This document shows, in pieces, positions 1 through 8,436 of a stretch of 64,000 bases of DNA. Position numbers and translations under genes: made by a program. The first letter of the stretch is position 1. Each line of letters begins with the position of its first letter. Source of the DNA: Capnocytophaga sp. (GTDB taxonomy: Bacteria; Bacteroidota; Bacteroidia; Flavobacteriales; Flavobacteriaceae); assembly GCA_030530525.1 (NCBI GenBank), contig JAUMUT010000002.1, forward strand, positions 1 to 64,000, in the 5' to 3' direction. The notes below the pieces were generated by a model. It had not been told where the DNA came from. It was given only the letters and a program-made list of their open reading frames with translations, and did no database searches.

Positions 1-427
1 ATATTGATAGCCTTTTATCTCATTTATTTTGTTTTGCAATTGAGAAAGCCCTAACCAATTTGTGTAATAAAACCTTTTTTATTATATTAATCTATGGAAT
101 GTTTTAAATAACTGTAATTCAAAAATATACATTGTAATCTTTAATAGTATGTATTGTTCTATGAAACATCTTTTTAAGCTACTTCCATACGCTTTCTCAT
201 CTTTAATTTCTGTTTGTTTTGTTTTTCTGTATCAGGTCTTTTGTTTTATTTTTTTATTTTTTTAACTTTTCAAATAGCAAGTGGGGTTATTTTATTAATA
301 ATTTATTATTATCTTGTCGTTTAGAATTTTTCCAAATTAAGCTATTCCCTAAAAAAAAAATGTTTTTTTGAGCTTTATAAAAATAGATTTTACTAATTTT
401 GAAGCGTTTTTTTAATCAATATAAAAT
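1..427. other. AT-rich region without a recognisable gene
   Basis: No reading frame of useful length or recognisable protein was seen on either strand. The stretch is rich in A and T homopolymer runs, with stops in every frame. The only signal is a promoter-like box just before ccoG, listed separately. The genes usually found beside ccoG (ccoNOP, ccoH, ccoS) are not here. Confidence 0.6.
394..401 (+). promoter_or_regulatory. Candidate -7 promoter box for ccoG
   Basis: TAATTTTG matches the Bacteroidota -7 consensus TAnnTTTG and lies 26 nt before the ccoG ATG. The nearest upstream TTG (368-370) is 23 nt away, slightly too far for a good -33 element. Confidence 0.45.
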
Positions 428-1843
428 ATGGCTGTAATGGACGAATCTTTCCGAGATTCCATCGGTACGGTAGATGATAAAGGTAAGCGTACTTGGGTAT
501 TCCCCAAAAAGCCCAAAGGGAAATATTATAAATACCGAAAATATGTAAGTTATTTATTATTAAGTATTTTCTTTATTGCGCCATTCTTAAAAATAGATGG
601 CAATCAGTTTCTGTTATTCAATATTTTAGAAAGACGATTTAATATTTTTGGGTTTCCGTTTTGGCCTCAGGATTTTTATTTATTCGTACTTTCTTTTATT
701 ATTGGCATTGTCTTTATTCTGTTATTTACTGTTGTTTTCGGTCGGATTTTTTGTGGCTGGATATGCCCACAAACGATTTTCTTAGAAATGGTTTTCCGCC
801 GTTTTGAGTATTGGATAGAAGGCGACCGAAATGCGCAGATGAAATTGGATAAACAAGAATGGAATGCTGAAAAAATTCGGAAAAAAAGTATAAAATGGCT
901 TATTTTCTTTGCTATTTCTTTTATTGTTTCCAACGTTTTTTTGGCTTATGTTATCGGTAGCGACCAACTTTTTACTGCTATAAAAGAAGGCCCAATAAAA
1001 CACTCCAAAACTTTCTTCGCTTTGCTTATTTTCACCAGTGTTTTCTATTTTGTTTTTGCTTGGTTTAGAGAGCAAGTGTGTATTATTGCTTGTCCTTACG
1101 GGCGTTTGCAAGGCGTACTTTTGGATAACAAATCTATCGTGGTGGCTTATGACTACAAACGAGGGGAAGGCGAAAAAGGACGAAAAAAATTCCGTAAAAA
1201 TGAAGACCGAAAAGCTCTCGGACACGGCGACTGTATTGATTGTTTCCAATGTGTGCACGTTTGCCCAACGGGAATTGATATTCGTAACGGGACGCAGTTG
1301 GAATGCGTCAATTGTACCGCTTGTATTGATGCCTGCGACGATGTTATGGTAAAATCTGGAATGCCAAAAGGGCTTATCCGCTTTGCGAGTGAAGAAGAAA
1401 TCGCTAAAAAAGAACCTTTCAAATTCACTGCCCGAATGAAAGGCTACACCGCCGTTCTTGGTATTCTTATCGGTATTCTTATCGGGTTACTTTTCCTTCG
1501 TACAGATGTGCAAGCCAATATTTTACGACTTCCTGGGCAACTTTATCAAAAAGAAGGCGATACGATAAGTAATGTTTATACTTATAAAATTATTAATAAA
1601 ACCACGCACGATTTTGATAAAATTACCTTCAAAGTAGTAGAACCAAAACAAGCCGTTATAGAAATTGTTGGTAATCAAAACATTGACGTTCCTAAACAAG
1701 GAATGACCAGCGGTACGATGTTCATCAAACTACATCAGGCGTTTGTAGCGAAGAAAAAAATGACGCTAAAAATAGAAGTGTATAGTGGCGAAACCCGAAT
1801 AGAAAACACTACCACTATTTTCTCAGGACCAAGAGTTTTCTAA
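428..1843 (+). CDS. ccoG: Cytochrome c oxidase accessory protein CcoG (FixG/RdxA family)
   Basis: Integral membrane ferredoxin-like protein of 471 residues, needed in known systems for copper delivery to and assembly of the cbb3-type cytochrome oxidase. Membrane segments are visible near residues 40-55, 80-105, 155-180 and 195-212, and another near 340-360. The family signature CGWICPQ is at 109-115 and ACPYGRLQG near 211. Two [4Fe-4S] motifs follow: C259, C262, C265, C269-P, and C283, C286, C289, C293. The C-terminal 100 residues are an Ig-like periplasmic domain (FixG C-terminal). Length is normal for the family. It is followed by a terminator and appears to be transcribed alone; no other cco gene is in the window, so the oxidase genes must lie upstream of the window or elsewhere. 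Confidence 0.93.
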   Translation: MAVMDESFRDSIGTVDDKGKRTWVFPKKPKGKYYKYRKYVSYLLLSIFFIAPFLKIDGNQFLLFNILERRFNIFGFPFWPQDFYLFVLSFIIGIVFILLFTVVFGRIFCGWICPQTIFLEMVFRRFEYWIEGDRNAQMKLDKQEWNAEKIRKKSIKWLIFFAISFIVSNVFLAYVIGSDQLFTAIKEGPIKHSKTFFALLIFTSVFYFVFAWFREQVCIIACPYGRLQGVLLDNKSIVVAYDYKRGEGEKGRKKFRKNEDRKALGHGDCIDCFQCVHVCPTGIDIRNGTQLECVNCTACIDACDDVMVKSGMPKGLIRFASEEEIAKKEPFKFTARMKGYTAVLGILIGILIGLLFLRTDVQANILRLPGQLYQKEGDTISNVYTYKIINKTTHDFDKITFKVVEPKQAVIEIVGNQNIDVPKQGMTSGTMFIKLHQAFVAKKKMTLKIEVYSGETRIENTTTIFSGPRVF

Positions 1844-1851
1844 AAATTTAT

Positions 1852-1879
1852 AAAAAGATGTGTAAAAGCATCTTTTTTT
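1852..1879 (+). terminator. Intrinsic terminator after ccoG
   Basis: AAAAAGATG (1852-1860) pairs with CATCTTTTT (1869-1877) around an 8-nt loop and runs into a T tract. Confidence 0.75.
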
Positions 1880-1897
1880 ATTTCAAAAAAATATTTT

Positions 1898-1905
1898 TAA
1901 TTTTG
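1898..1905 (+). promoter_or_regulatory. -7 promoter box TAATTTTG
   Basis: Matches TAnnTTTG and ends 15 nt before the ATG at 1921, so the predicted transcript has an extremely short leader. No clear -33 TTG at the right distance. Confidence 0.5.
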
Positions 1906-1920
1906 TAAAAAAATAAAACT

Positions 1921-2256
1921 ATGATAAGAAATATCATTTGGGGAATATTTATGCTTACTTTTATTGCTTTAATAGTGTGTTTTTCCATTTATGACGGACA
2001 AATATCGCATCAGTTTTTTTATTTCCTTTCTTTTACAATGATGATAGCAGGATTTTTACTTTATCCTTTTCATCAAAAAATTAGTTTGGAAACCGATTTT
2101 CTGCTAATGCCATTTTGTGCTATTATTTTGGTAAATCTGATAAATATTTTTTGGGTACAAAATTATAACGAAACTTTTTCGTTAATAAATACTATTTTTG
2201 GATTATGTACAGGAATTGCTTTTGGTTTAAAACAAAAAAAGGGAGATAATTTTTAA
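1921..2256 (+). CDS. Small four-helix membrane protein of unknown function
   Basis: I do not recognise this 111-residue protein. It is strongly hydrophobic, with four likely membrane segments near residues 5-25, 30-48, 62-80 and 88-104, short loops and a charged C-terminus (KQKKGDN). It has its own promoter-like box and is bounded on both sides by terminators, so it is monocistronic. Nothing in the neighbourhood (ccoG upstream, convergent guaA downstream) suggests a role. The compact four-helix topology is common among uncharacterised small inner-membrane proteins of Bacteroidota. Confidence 0.7.
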   Translation: MIRNIIWGIFMLTFIALIVCFSIYDGQISHQFFYFLSFTMMIAGFLLYPFHQKISLETDFLLMPFCAIILVNLINIFWVQNYNETFSLINTIFGLCTGIAFGLKQKKGDNF

Positions 2257-2268
2257 TTCTATAAAAAC

Positions 2269-2300
2269 AAAAAGCTACCCATTTTCTGGATAGCTTTTTT
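2269..2300. terminator. Bidirectional terminator between convergent genes
   Basis: AAAAAGCTA (2269-2277) pairs with TAGCTTTTT (2291-2299) across a 13-nt loop, with A and T tracts on the outer sides. It serves both the small membrane protein gene and guaA. It belongs to a set of look-alike GCTAYC hairpins in this window. Confidence 0.8.
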
Positions 2301-2301
2301 A

Positions 2302-3828
2302 TTATTCCCACTCAATCGTTGCTGGTGGTTTGGAGCTTATATCATATACCACACGATTTACTCCTTTTACTTTATTTATGATTTCATTAGATATTTTTTG
2401 TAAAAATTCATACGGAAGATTAACCCAATCGGCAGTCATTCCGTCTGTACTTTCTACCGCTCGGAGGGCTACACATTTCTCATAAGTACGCTCATCGCCC
2501 ATCACGCCTACACTATTGATAGGCAATAAGATAGCTCCTGCTTGCCAAACTTTATCATATAATTGGTGAGCTTTCAATCCGTTAATGAAAATAGCATCTA
2601 CTTCTTGCAAAACGGCTACTTTTTCTGGTGTAATATCTCCTAAAATACGAATAGCTAAACCAGGACCAGGAAAAGGATGCCTACTGAGCAATTCCGCATC
2701 AATACCCAAAGAAGCCCCCACACGGCGCACCTCGTCTTTAAAGAGCATTCGCAGAGGCTCTACGATTTTAAGTTTCATATAATCAGGCAATCCGCCTACA
2801 TTATGATGGCTTTTTATAGTAGCCGAAGGACCTTTTACCGAAATAGATTCAATAACATCGGGGTAAATTGTGCCTTGCCCGAGCCACTTGGCATCGGTTA
2901 TTTTGTGCGATTCTTCATCAAAAACATCAATGAAAACTTTCCCGATAATTTTTCTTTTCTGCTCGGGGTCAGAAACGCCTTTCAAGGCAGAGAAAAACTT
3001 TTCGGAAGCATCTACTCCTTTGACATTCAAGCCCATACCTTCGTATTGTTGTAATACGTTAGCAAATTCATTTTTACGAAGCAAGCCATTATTTACAAAA
3101 ATGCAATGTAGCTGATTTCCAATAGCTTTGTTTAATAAAACTGCGGCAACGGTAGAATCTACTCCACCAGAAAGCCCAAGCACTACTTTTTCATTTCCTA
3201 TTTGTTTTTTTAGCGTTTCTATGGTGCTTTCTATAAAATTATCGGGGGTCCAAGAAGGTTCTATTTTAGCTATTTTTATTAAAAAATTTTCTAAAATTTT
3301 CTTTCCATCGGTAGAATGATATACTTCTGGGTGAAACTGAATAGCGTAAGTATCTTCATTTTCAATACGATAGGAAGCATTGGTAACATCAGGAGTACTT
3401 GCAAGGCAAATTCCCCCTTTGGGCAAAGACTTAATCGTATCGCTATGGCTCATCCAAACTTGGCTATTTTTAGGAATATCTGCCAAAAAAGGCTCATTTT
3501 CTTTGATAAAAACCAAATTGGCGCGCCCATATTCTCGAATGTCTGACGGAGCTACTTCGCCACCGCCAAAATGTGCCAAAAATTGCGCTCCATAACACAC
3601 GGCAAGCAAAGGCTTTTTACCACGAATGAGAGACAAATCGGGCTTTGGAGCATCTTGGGCACGAACCGAAAAAGGAGAACCTGAAAGAATTACCGCCACG
3701 AAAGAATCCACATCGTCGGGGAGGTGATTGTATGGATGAATTTCGCAATATACATTAAGCTCGCGCACTCGCCTTGCTATCAATTGTGTATATTGAGAAC
3801 CAAAATCTAAAATGAGAACTTTATTCAT
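2302..3828 (-). CDS. guaA: GMP synthase (glutamine-hydrolysing)
   Basis: Converts XMP to GMP with glutamine and ATP, the last step of guanine nucleotide synthesis. The 508-residue chain has the usual three parts. The N-terminal class I glutamine amidotransferase has its nucleophile in VCYGAQ (C78) and the His-Glu pair in [10 protein letters not shown]. The ATP-pyrophosphatase domain has the PP-loop [10 protein letters not shown] near residue 220. The C-terminal dimerisation domain ends PPATIEWE, the conserved GuaA terminus. The length is typical. It stands alone, with its own promoter box and a bidirectional terminator. The start at 3828 is the ATG directly before the conserved [11 protein letters not shown]. 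Confidence 0.97.
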   Translation of the reverse strand: MNKVLILDFGSQYTQLIARRVRELNVYCEIHPYNHLPDDVDSFVAVILSGSPFSVRAQDAPKPDLSLIRGKKPLLAVCYGAQFLAHFGGGEVAPSDIREYGRANLVFIKENEPFLADIPKNSQVWMSHSDTIKSLPKGGICLASTPDVTNASYRIENEDTYAIQFHPEVYHSTDGKKILENFLIKIAKIEPSWTPDNFIESTIETLKKQIGNEKVVLGLSGGVDSTVAAVLLNKAIGNQLHCIFVNNGLLRKNEFANVLQQYEGMGLNVKGVDASEKFFSALKGVSDPEQKRKIIGKVFIDVFDEESHKITDAKWLGQGTIYPDVIESISVKGPSATIKSHHNVGGLPDYMKLKIVEPLRMLFKDEVRRVGASLGIDAELLSRHPFPGPGLAIRILGDITPEKVAVLQEVDAIFINGLKAHQLYDKVWQAGAILLPINSVGVMGDERTYEKCVALRAVESTDGMTADWVNLPYEFLQKISNEIINKVKGVNRVVYDISSKPPATIEWE

Positions 3829-3868
3829 CTTAAAAATTTTAACAGATTATAAACTAAAAATTATCGGG

Positions 3869-3876
3869 CAAAGATA
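3869..3876 (-). promoter_or_regulatory. -7 promoter box for guaA
   Basis: CAAAGATA on the plus strand is TATCTTTG on the minus strand, matching TAnnTTTG, 40 nt before the guaA ATG. Confidence 0.5.
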
Positions 3877-3983
3877 CTATTTTTTAAAGATATTTTTAGT
3901 TTTATTTTCTATTTTTTTTGAGAGATTTTTTATTCCCTTATCAGAGAATGTATTTACCTTCTGTATAAATAAAAAATTATGAT

Positions 3984-3991
3984 TACCTTTG
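3984..3991 (+). promoter_or_regulatory. -7 promoter box that decides the restriction gene start
   Basis: TACCTTTG matches TAnnTTTG. Its last three bases form a TTG in frame with the downstream gene, so the longest reading frame falsely begins inside the promoter. The ATG at 4007, 15 nt further on, is the credible start. Confidence 0.6.
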
Positions 3992-4006
3992 CCAAAATTT
4001 TTAGGA

Positions 4007-7000
4007 ATGAAAATCGCTGCTTACCTCTCCGAACTTAGTACCCTTTACCGCACGGGCAAGGCTACCGAACATACTTATCGCCCTGCATTGGCGACTCTTT
4101 TACAAGGCTTATTGCCTAAGTTAGTCATTACCAACGAACCTAAGCGACAAGCCTGCGGGGCACCCGATTATATCCTTACCCTTGCCGACCTACCCATTGG
4201 CTTTGTAGAAGCTAAGGACATAGGCGACAACGACCTAAAAGGCGAAAAAATAAAAGGAGGTAACAAAGAACAGTTTGACCGATACAAAAAATCATTGGAT
4301 AACCTTATCTTTACCGACTACCTCACCTTCCATTTCTATCGTGGGGAAGAGCTGTTGCACTCGGTAACCATTGGCAAAGCTACCGATAAGGGCATCGTAG
4401 CCCTTGCTGAAACCTTTGAGCTTTTCCTCACCTATATTCAGGATTTCGGTGGCTTTGAGCCTTCGGGGATTGCCAAAGCCGATACGCTCGTTACCCTAAT
4501 GGCTCGCAAAGCCAAGCTCCTATCGCAAATTATAGAAAAAGCCCTTACCGAGGACAGCAACCAAGGCATCCATACCGACCTTACCGACCAGCTCTCCGCC
4601 TTTCGGGAAATCCTCATTCACGATATTTCCATAAAAGATTTTGCCGATGTCTATGCCCAAACCATTACCTATGGGCTTTTTACGGCACGCTATCACGACC
4701 CTACTTTGCCGACCTTTTCGCGTGCCGAAGCCTATCAGCTTCTGCCTAAAAGTAATCCTTTTCTAAAAAAACTATTCGGCTATATCGCTGGTATGGAGGT
4801 AGATACCCGCATCAGTTGGGTGGTGGATGACCTCGTACAGCTATACCTCGCCTGCGATGTTGCCCAAATGCTCGCCTCCTATGGGCAAGGCTCTATCACC
4901 AAAGACCCCATTATCCACTTCTATGAAGATTTCTTGGAGGCATACGACCCTAAGCTCCGCAAAGACCTTGGTGTATGGTACACGCCACTGCCTGTGGTAA
5001 CCTTTATGGTGCGTGCCGTAGATGCCCTCCTGAAAAAAGCATTTGCCCTCCCGCAAGGCTTAGCCGATACTTCCAAAGTGAAGGTACAAATAAAACAAGA
5101 TGGAAAAATAGCAGGATACGACACAGAAGAGCGTGAATTTCACCGTGTGCAAATTCTCGACCCTGCCACAGGTACGGGTACTTTCTTGGCAGAAATCGTA
5201 AAGCACATAGCTGGTCACTTTGCAGGGCAACAAGGCTTGTGGCAAGGCTATGTAAGGGAACACCTACTCCCACGCCTCAATGGCTTCGAACTCCTGATGG
5301 CAAGCTACGCCATTGCACATTTGAAGTTGGATATACTACTAAACCCACACTTTGCACCGCAAGAAAGAGAAGAAAACCGCATACAGGTGTACTTAACCAA
5401 CTCCTTAGAAGAAGCCCAAGAGGATAAAAATATGCCCTTTGCCCGCTGGTTGGCAGAGGAAGCCAACGAAGCCAACCGCCTCAAACGCGACACCCCTGTG
5501 ATGTGCATCATAGGCAATCCCCCTTATAACGGCGAGAGTACCAACAAAGGAAAGTGGATTATGGGCTTGATGAACGACTATAAAAAAGAACCTAACACGA
5601 AAATAAAACTCGCCGAACGCAATACCAAGTGGATAAATGATGATTATGTAAAGTTTATCCGCTTAGGAGAATATTTTGTAAGCAAAAACGGTAGCGGACT
5701 TTTGGCATACATCACCCCGCACGGCTTTTTGGACAACCCTACTTTTCGCGGAATGCGTTGGCACTTACTCAAAACCTTTGACTGCATTTACACCCTTGAC
5801 CTACACGGCAACAGCCGAAAAAAGGAAACTACCCCCGATGGAGAGGCCGACCAAAATGTGTTTGACATTATGCAAGGGGTCGCCATTACTATTTTTGTAA
5901 AAACACCTAATGCCAAATTGTCCCCCTTTGGAGGGGGAACGGGGGAGGTTACCTCTGAACTCGCCCAAGTATTCCATTACGACCTATGGGGTAAGCGAGC
6001 GGAAAAATTTGCTTTTTTAGAAGAAAACACCTTGGAAATCATTCCTTTTACACAGGTTAATCCTACGGCACCTAATTACTTTTTTGTACCAAAGGATAAC
6101 AGCCTTTTAGCGGAATATGAACAAGGGTTTTCCATTGCAGAATTTTTTAAACGGAATAGTGTAGGCGTGGTAACAGGAAAGGACAGTGTATTGATAGATA
6201 CAAATAAACAAGCCTTACTCTCCAAAGTAAAAGAACATTATGATATAATACCAGAAATAGCAAAAGTTAAAGAAATAGCCTATCGCCCTTTTGATACCCG
6301 CTATATCTATTGGGATATAGAGTTAGTTACTCGACATCGTTCAAATACAATGCAACATTTTATTAAAGGAGAAAATATTGGATTGGTGGTTTCAAGGGCA
6401 AACAGACAGCTTAGTCTAAATTATATGTTTGTTACAAAAGATATTGCAGACTTACATATTTTAGACAATGCTGCTGATTCAACTTATACTTTCCCCCTCT
6501 ATCTTTACCTTGAAGGCAAAGGGCATTTTAAAGATGCTCCCTTAGAGAAAACACCTAACCTTAACCCTGAAATCCTTAAAGCATTGGGAGGCGACCCACA
6601 AGTAGCCTTTGACTATTGCTATGGGGTGCTACATAGCAAAAACTATCGCGAAAAATATAAGGAGTTTTTAAAGATAGATTTTCCCCGTATTCCTTACCCC
6701 AAAAACGAAGAAGACTTGCACCATTATGCTTCCATAGGCAAACGCTTGCGCGAGCTACACCTCTTGGAAAGCCCCGAAGTGCAATCGCTTATCACTACCT
6801 ATCCTGTAGCGGGGAATAATGTTGTGGAAAATATACTTCCGTCTTTTGGTCAGGAAAAAGTAGGTAGCATTTATATTGATGAAAATCAATACTTTGGCGA
6901 AGTTCCCCTTCTTGCTTGGGAAGCCTACATCGGTGGTTACCAACCTGCCCAAAAATGGCTGAAAGACCGCAAGGGAATTACATTAAGTTATGAAGATATA

Positions 7001-7060
7001 ATGCATTACCAACGGCTTATAAAAGCATTGTTAGAAACCGAAAACATCATAAATTCTTAA
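4007..7060 (+). CDS. Single-chain restriction endonuclease / N6-adenine methyltransferase (type ISP/IIG-like)
   Basis: Predicted to cut and methylate DNA in one 1017-residue polypeptide. The N-terminal nuclease has a PD-(D/E)xK pattern: APD with D54, then E68-A-K70. The central methylase has motif I LDPATGTGTF near 383-392 and motif IV NPPY near 504-507. A C-terminal region with RPFDTRYIYWD and LVTRHRSN resembles the specificity part of type ISP enzymes. No helicase motifs are seen, so it is shorter than the helicase-bearing ISP enzymes such as LlaGI. The frame extends to a TTG at 3989 inside a promoter box; I chose ATG 4007. Composition changes within the gene: 57 G+C of 120 bases in 4021-4140 against 37 of 120 in 6361-6480. 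A G/C-rich palindrome sits in frame at 5921-5948. No separate methylase or specificity gene is adjacent. Recognition sequence unknown. Confidence 0.85.
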   Translation: MKIAAYLSELSTLYRTGKATEHTYRPALATLLQGLLPKLVITNEPKRQACGAPDYILTLADLPIGFVEAKDIGDNDLKGEKIKGGNKEQFDRYKKSLDNLIFTDYLTFHFYRGEELLHSVTIGKATDKGIVALAETFELFLTYIQDFGGFEPSGIAKADTLVTLMARKAKLLSQIIEKALTEDSNQGIHTDLTDQLSAFREILIHDISIKDFADVYAQTITYGLFTARYHDPTLPTFSRAEAYQLLPKSNPFLKKLFGYIAGMEVDTRISWVVDDLVQLYLACDVAQMLASYGQGSITKDPIIHFYEDFLEAYDPKLRKDLGVWYTPLPVVTFMVRAVDALLKKAFALPQGLADTSKVKVQIKQDGKIAGYDTEEREFHRVQILDPATGTGTFLAEIVKHIAGHFAGQQGLWQGYVREHLLPRLNGFELLMASYAIAHLKLDILLNPHFAPQEREENRIQVYLTNSLEEAQEDKNMPFARWLAEEANEANRLKRDTPVMCIIGNPPYNGESTNKGKWIMGLMNDYKKEPNTKIKLAERNTKWINDDYVKFIRLGEYFVSKNGSGLLAYITPHGFLDNPTFRGMRWHLLKTFDCIYTLDLHGNSRKKETTPDGEADQNVFDIMQGVAITIFVKTPNAKLSPFGGGTGEVTSELAQVFHYDLWGKRAEKFAFLEENTLEIIPFTQVNPTAPNYFFVPKDNSLLAEYEQGFSIAEFFKRNSVGVVTGKDSVLIDTNKQALLSKVKEHYDIIPEIAKVKEIAYRPFDTRYIYWDIELVTRHRSNTMQHFIKGENIGLVVSRANRQLSLNYMFVTKDIADLHILDNAADSTYTFPLYLYLEGKGHFKDAPLEKTPNLNPEILKALGGDPQVAFDYCYGVLHSKNYREKYKEFLKIDFPRIPYPKNEEDLHHYASIGKRLRELHLLESPEVQSLITTYPVAGNNVVENILPSFGQEKVGSIYIDENQYFGEVPLLAWEAYIGGYQPAQKWLKDRKGITLSYEDIMHYQRLIKALLETENIINS
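5921..5948 (+). repeat. G/C-rich palindromic element inside the restriction gene
   Basis: TCCCCCT (5921-5927) pairs perfectly with AGGGGGA (5932-5938) over a 4-nt loop. It is followed by a second G run, CGGGGGAGG (5940-5948), that could compete for the same C run. It resembles a C5/G5 interspersed repeat I recall from other Bacteroidota and cyanobacteria. It is read in frame as SPFGGGTGE between the family segments IFVKT and VFHYDLWGKR, in a loop that varies in length. Confidence 0.6.
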
Positions 7061-7102
7061 CCAAAATTTCATATAATTAGCTCATTAGTCAAAAAAATAT
7101 AG

Positions 7103-7110
7103 TATTTTTG
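7103..7110 (+). promoter_or_regulatory. -7 promoter box for lysA
   Basis: TATTTTTG, 32 nt before the lysA ATG, matches TAnnTTTG. No -33 TTG at ideal spacing. Confidence 0.55.
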
Positions 7111-7142
7111 CAGATTAAAACGATATTTTAAGTTCTAAACCA

Positions 7143-8348
7143 ATGGAAACAAAAGATTTACTCCGCATAGCCGAGCAATTTGGCAGTCCTGTTTATGTGT
7201 ATGATGCTACAAAAATAGCATCTCAGTATCAACGACTTAGCAATGCTTTCACTTCCGTAAAAAACCTCCGAATTAATTACGCAATGAAGGCACTTTCCAA
7301 TATTTCTATTCTCAAACTAATGAAAACATTGGGCGCAGGCTTGGACACCGTTTCTATCCAAGAAGTAAAATTGGGGCTTCGGGCGGGCTTTGACCCAAAA
7401 CAAATTATTTTTACCCCAAACGGCGTTTCTCTGGACGAAATGGAAGAAGCCGCATCTTTGGGCGTGCAACTCAACATTGACAATCTTTCTTTTTTGGAAC
7501 AATTTGGAAGCAAACACCCCGAAATTCCTGTTTGTATTCGTATTAATCCGCACGTAATGGCTGGCGGAAATTCTAATATTTCCGTAGGGCATATTGATAG
7601 TAAATTTGGTATCAGTATTCATCAAATTCCTCATATTCTTCGTATTGTAGAAAATACCAAAATGCACATTAACGGTATTCATATGCACACAGGAAGCGAT
7701 ATTTTGGATATTGATGTGTTTCTTTACGCTGCCGAAATTTTGTTTGAAACTGCTAAAAATTTTAAGAATTTAGACTTTATAGATTTTGGTAGTGGCTTTA
7801 AAGTTCCTTATAAAGAAGGCGATATACAAACGAATATTGAAGAGCTGGGCGAGCGACTCAGTACGCGTTTTTTAGAATTTTGTAAAGATTATGGCAAAAA
7901 TATTACTTTGGCCTTTGAACCTGGCAAGTTTTTAGTAAGCGAAGCAGGATATTTTTTGGTAAAAGTAAATGTGGTAAAACAAACTACTTCTACGGTTTTT
8001 GCTGGCGTAGATTCGGGGTTCAATCATCTTATCCGCCCAATGTTTTACGGGGCAACGCATCATATTGAAAACATTTCTAACCCAGAGGGGAAAAAACGTT
8101 TTTATTCGGTAGTTGGGTATATTTGCGAAACGGATACTTTTGCCTCTAACCGCCAAATTTCGGAAATTACCGAAGGCGATATTCTTTGCTTTAAAAACGC
8201 AGGAGCTTACTGCTATACAATGGCAAGTAACTACAATTCTCGGCTTCGCCCTGCGGAAGTTTTATGGATAAATGGCCAGGCAAAACTCATTCGTAGAGCC
8301 GAAACTTTGGAAGATTTATTGCAAAACCAAATAGAAATAGATTGGTAA
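7143..8348 (+). CDS. lysA: Diaminopimelate decarboxylase
   Basis: PLP-dependent decarboxylation of meso-diaminopimelate to lysine, the last step of lysine synthesis. This is a fold-type III (alanine racemase-like) enzyme of 401 residues, usual for the family. The PLP lysine is K49 in NYAMKALSN. The family segments HMHTGSDI, FEPGKFLV and the active-site CETDTFA are present. The glycine-rich phosphate loop reads DFGSGFKVPY where most family members have GGG, an ordinary variation in Bacteroidota. It is preceded by its own promoter box and followed by its own terminator. Related PLP decarboxylases (carboxynorspermidine, arginine) are less likely given the CETDTFA motif and length. Confidence 0.92.
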   Translation: METKDLLRIAEQFGSPVYVYDATKIASQYQRLSNAFTSVKNLRINYAMKALSNISILKLMKTLGAGLDTVSIQEVKLGLRAGFDPKQIIFTPNGVSLDEMEEAASLGVQLNIDNLSFLEQFGSKHPEIPVCIRINPHVMAGGNSNISVGHIDSKFGISIHQIPHILRIVENTKMHINGIHMHTGSDILDIDVFLYAAEILFETAKNFKNLDFIDFGSGFKVPYKEGDIQTNIEELGERLSTRFLEFCKDYGKNITLAFEPGKFLVSEAGYFLVKVNVVKQTTSTVFAGVDSGFNHLIRPMFYGATHHIENISNPEGKKRFYSVVGYICETDTFASNRQISEITEGDILCFKNAGAYCYTMASNYNSRLRPAEVLWINGQAKLIRRAETLEDLLQNQIEIDW

Positions 8349-8358
8349 ATAAAAATGC

Positions 8359-8385
8359 TATTCCAACAAAATGGGAATATTTTTT
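8359..8385 (+). terminator. Intrinsic terminator after lysA
   Basis: TATTCC (8359-8364) pairs with GGAATA (8374-8379) and is followed by six T residues. Confidence 0.7.
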
Positions 8386-8400
8386 AAAAAACTTTATAAA

Positions 8401-8432
8401 AAAAATAGGCTACCTTCCGATAGCCTATTTTT
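8401..8432. terminator. Bidirectional terminator, 12-bp stem
   Basis: AAAAATAGGCTA (8401-8412) pairs perfectly with TAGCCTATTTTT (8421-8432) around an 8-nt loop. It lies directly behind the minus-strand protease gene and also backs up the lysA terminator. Confidence 0.85.
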
Positions 8433-8436
8433 TATT

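Noticed and set aside
782..1258. 158-codon minus-strand frame inside ccoG
   Set aside because: Fully covered by ccoG with its iron-sulphur motifs; composition is that of a reverse-complement shadow.
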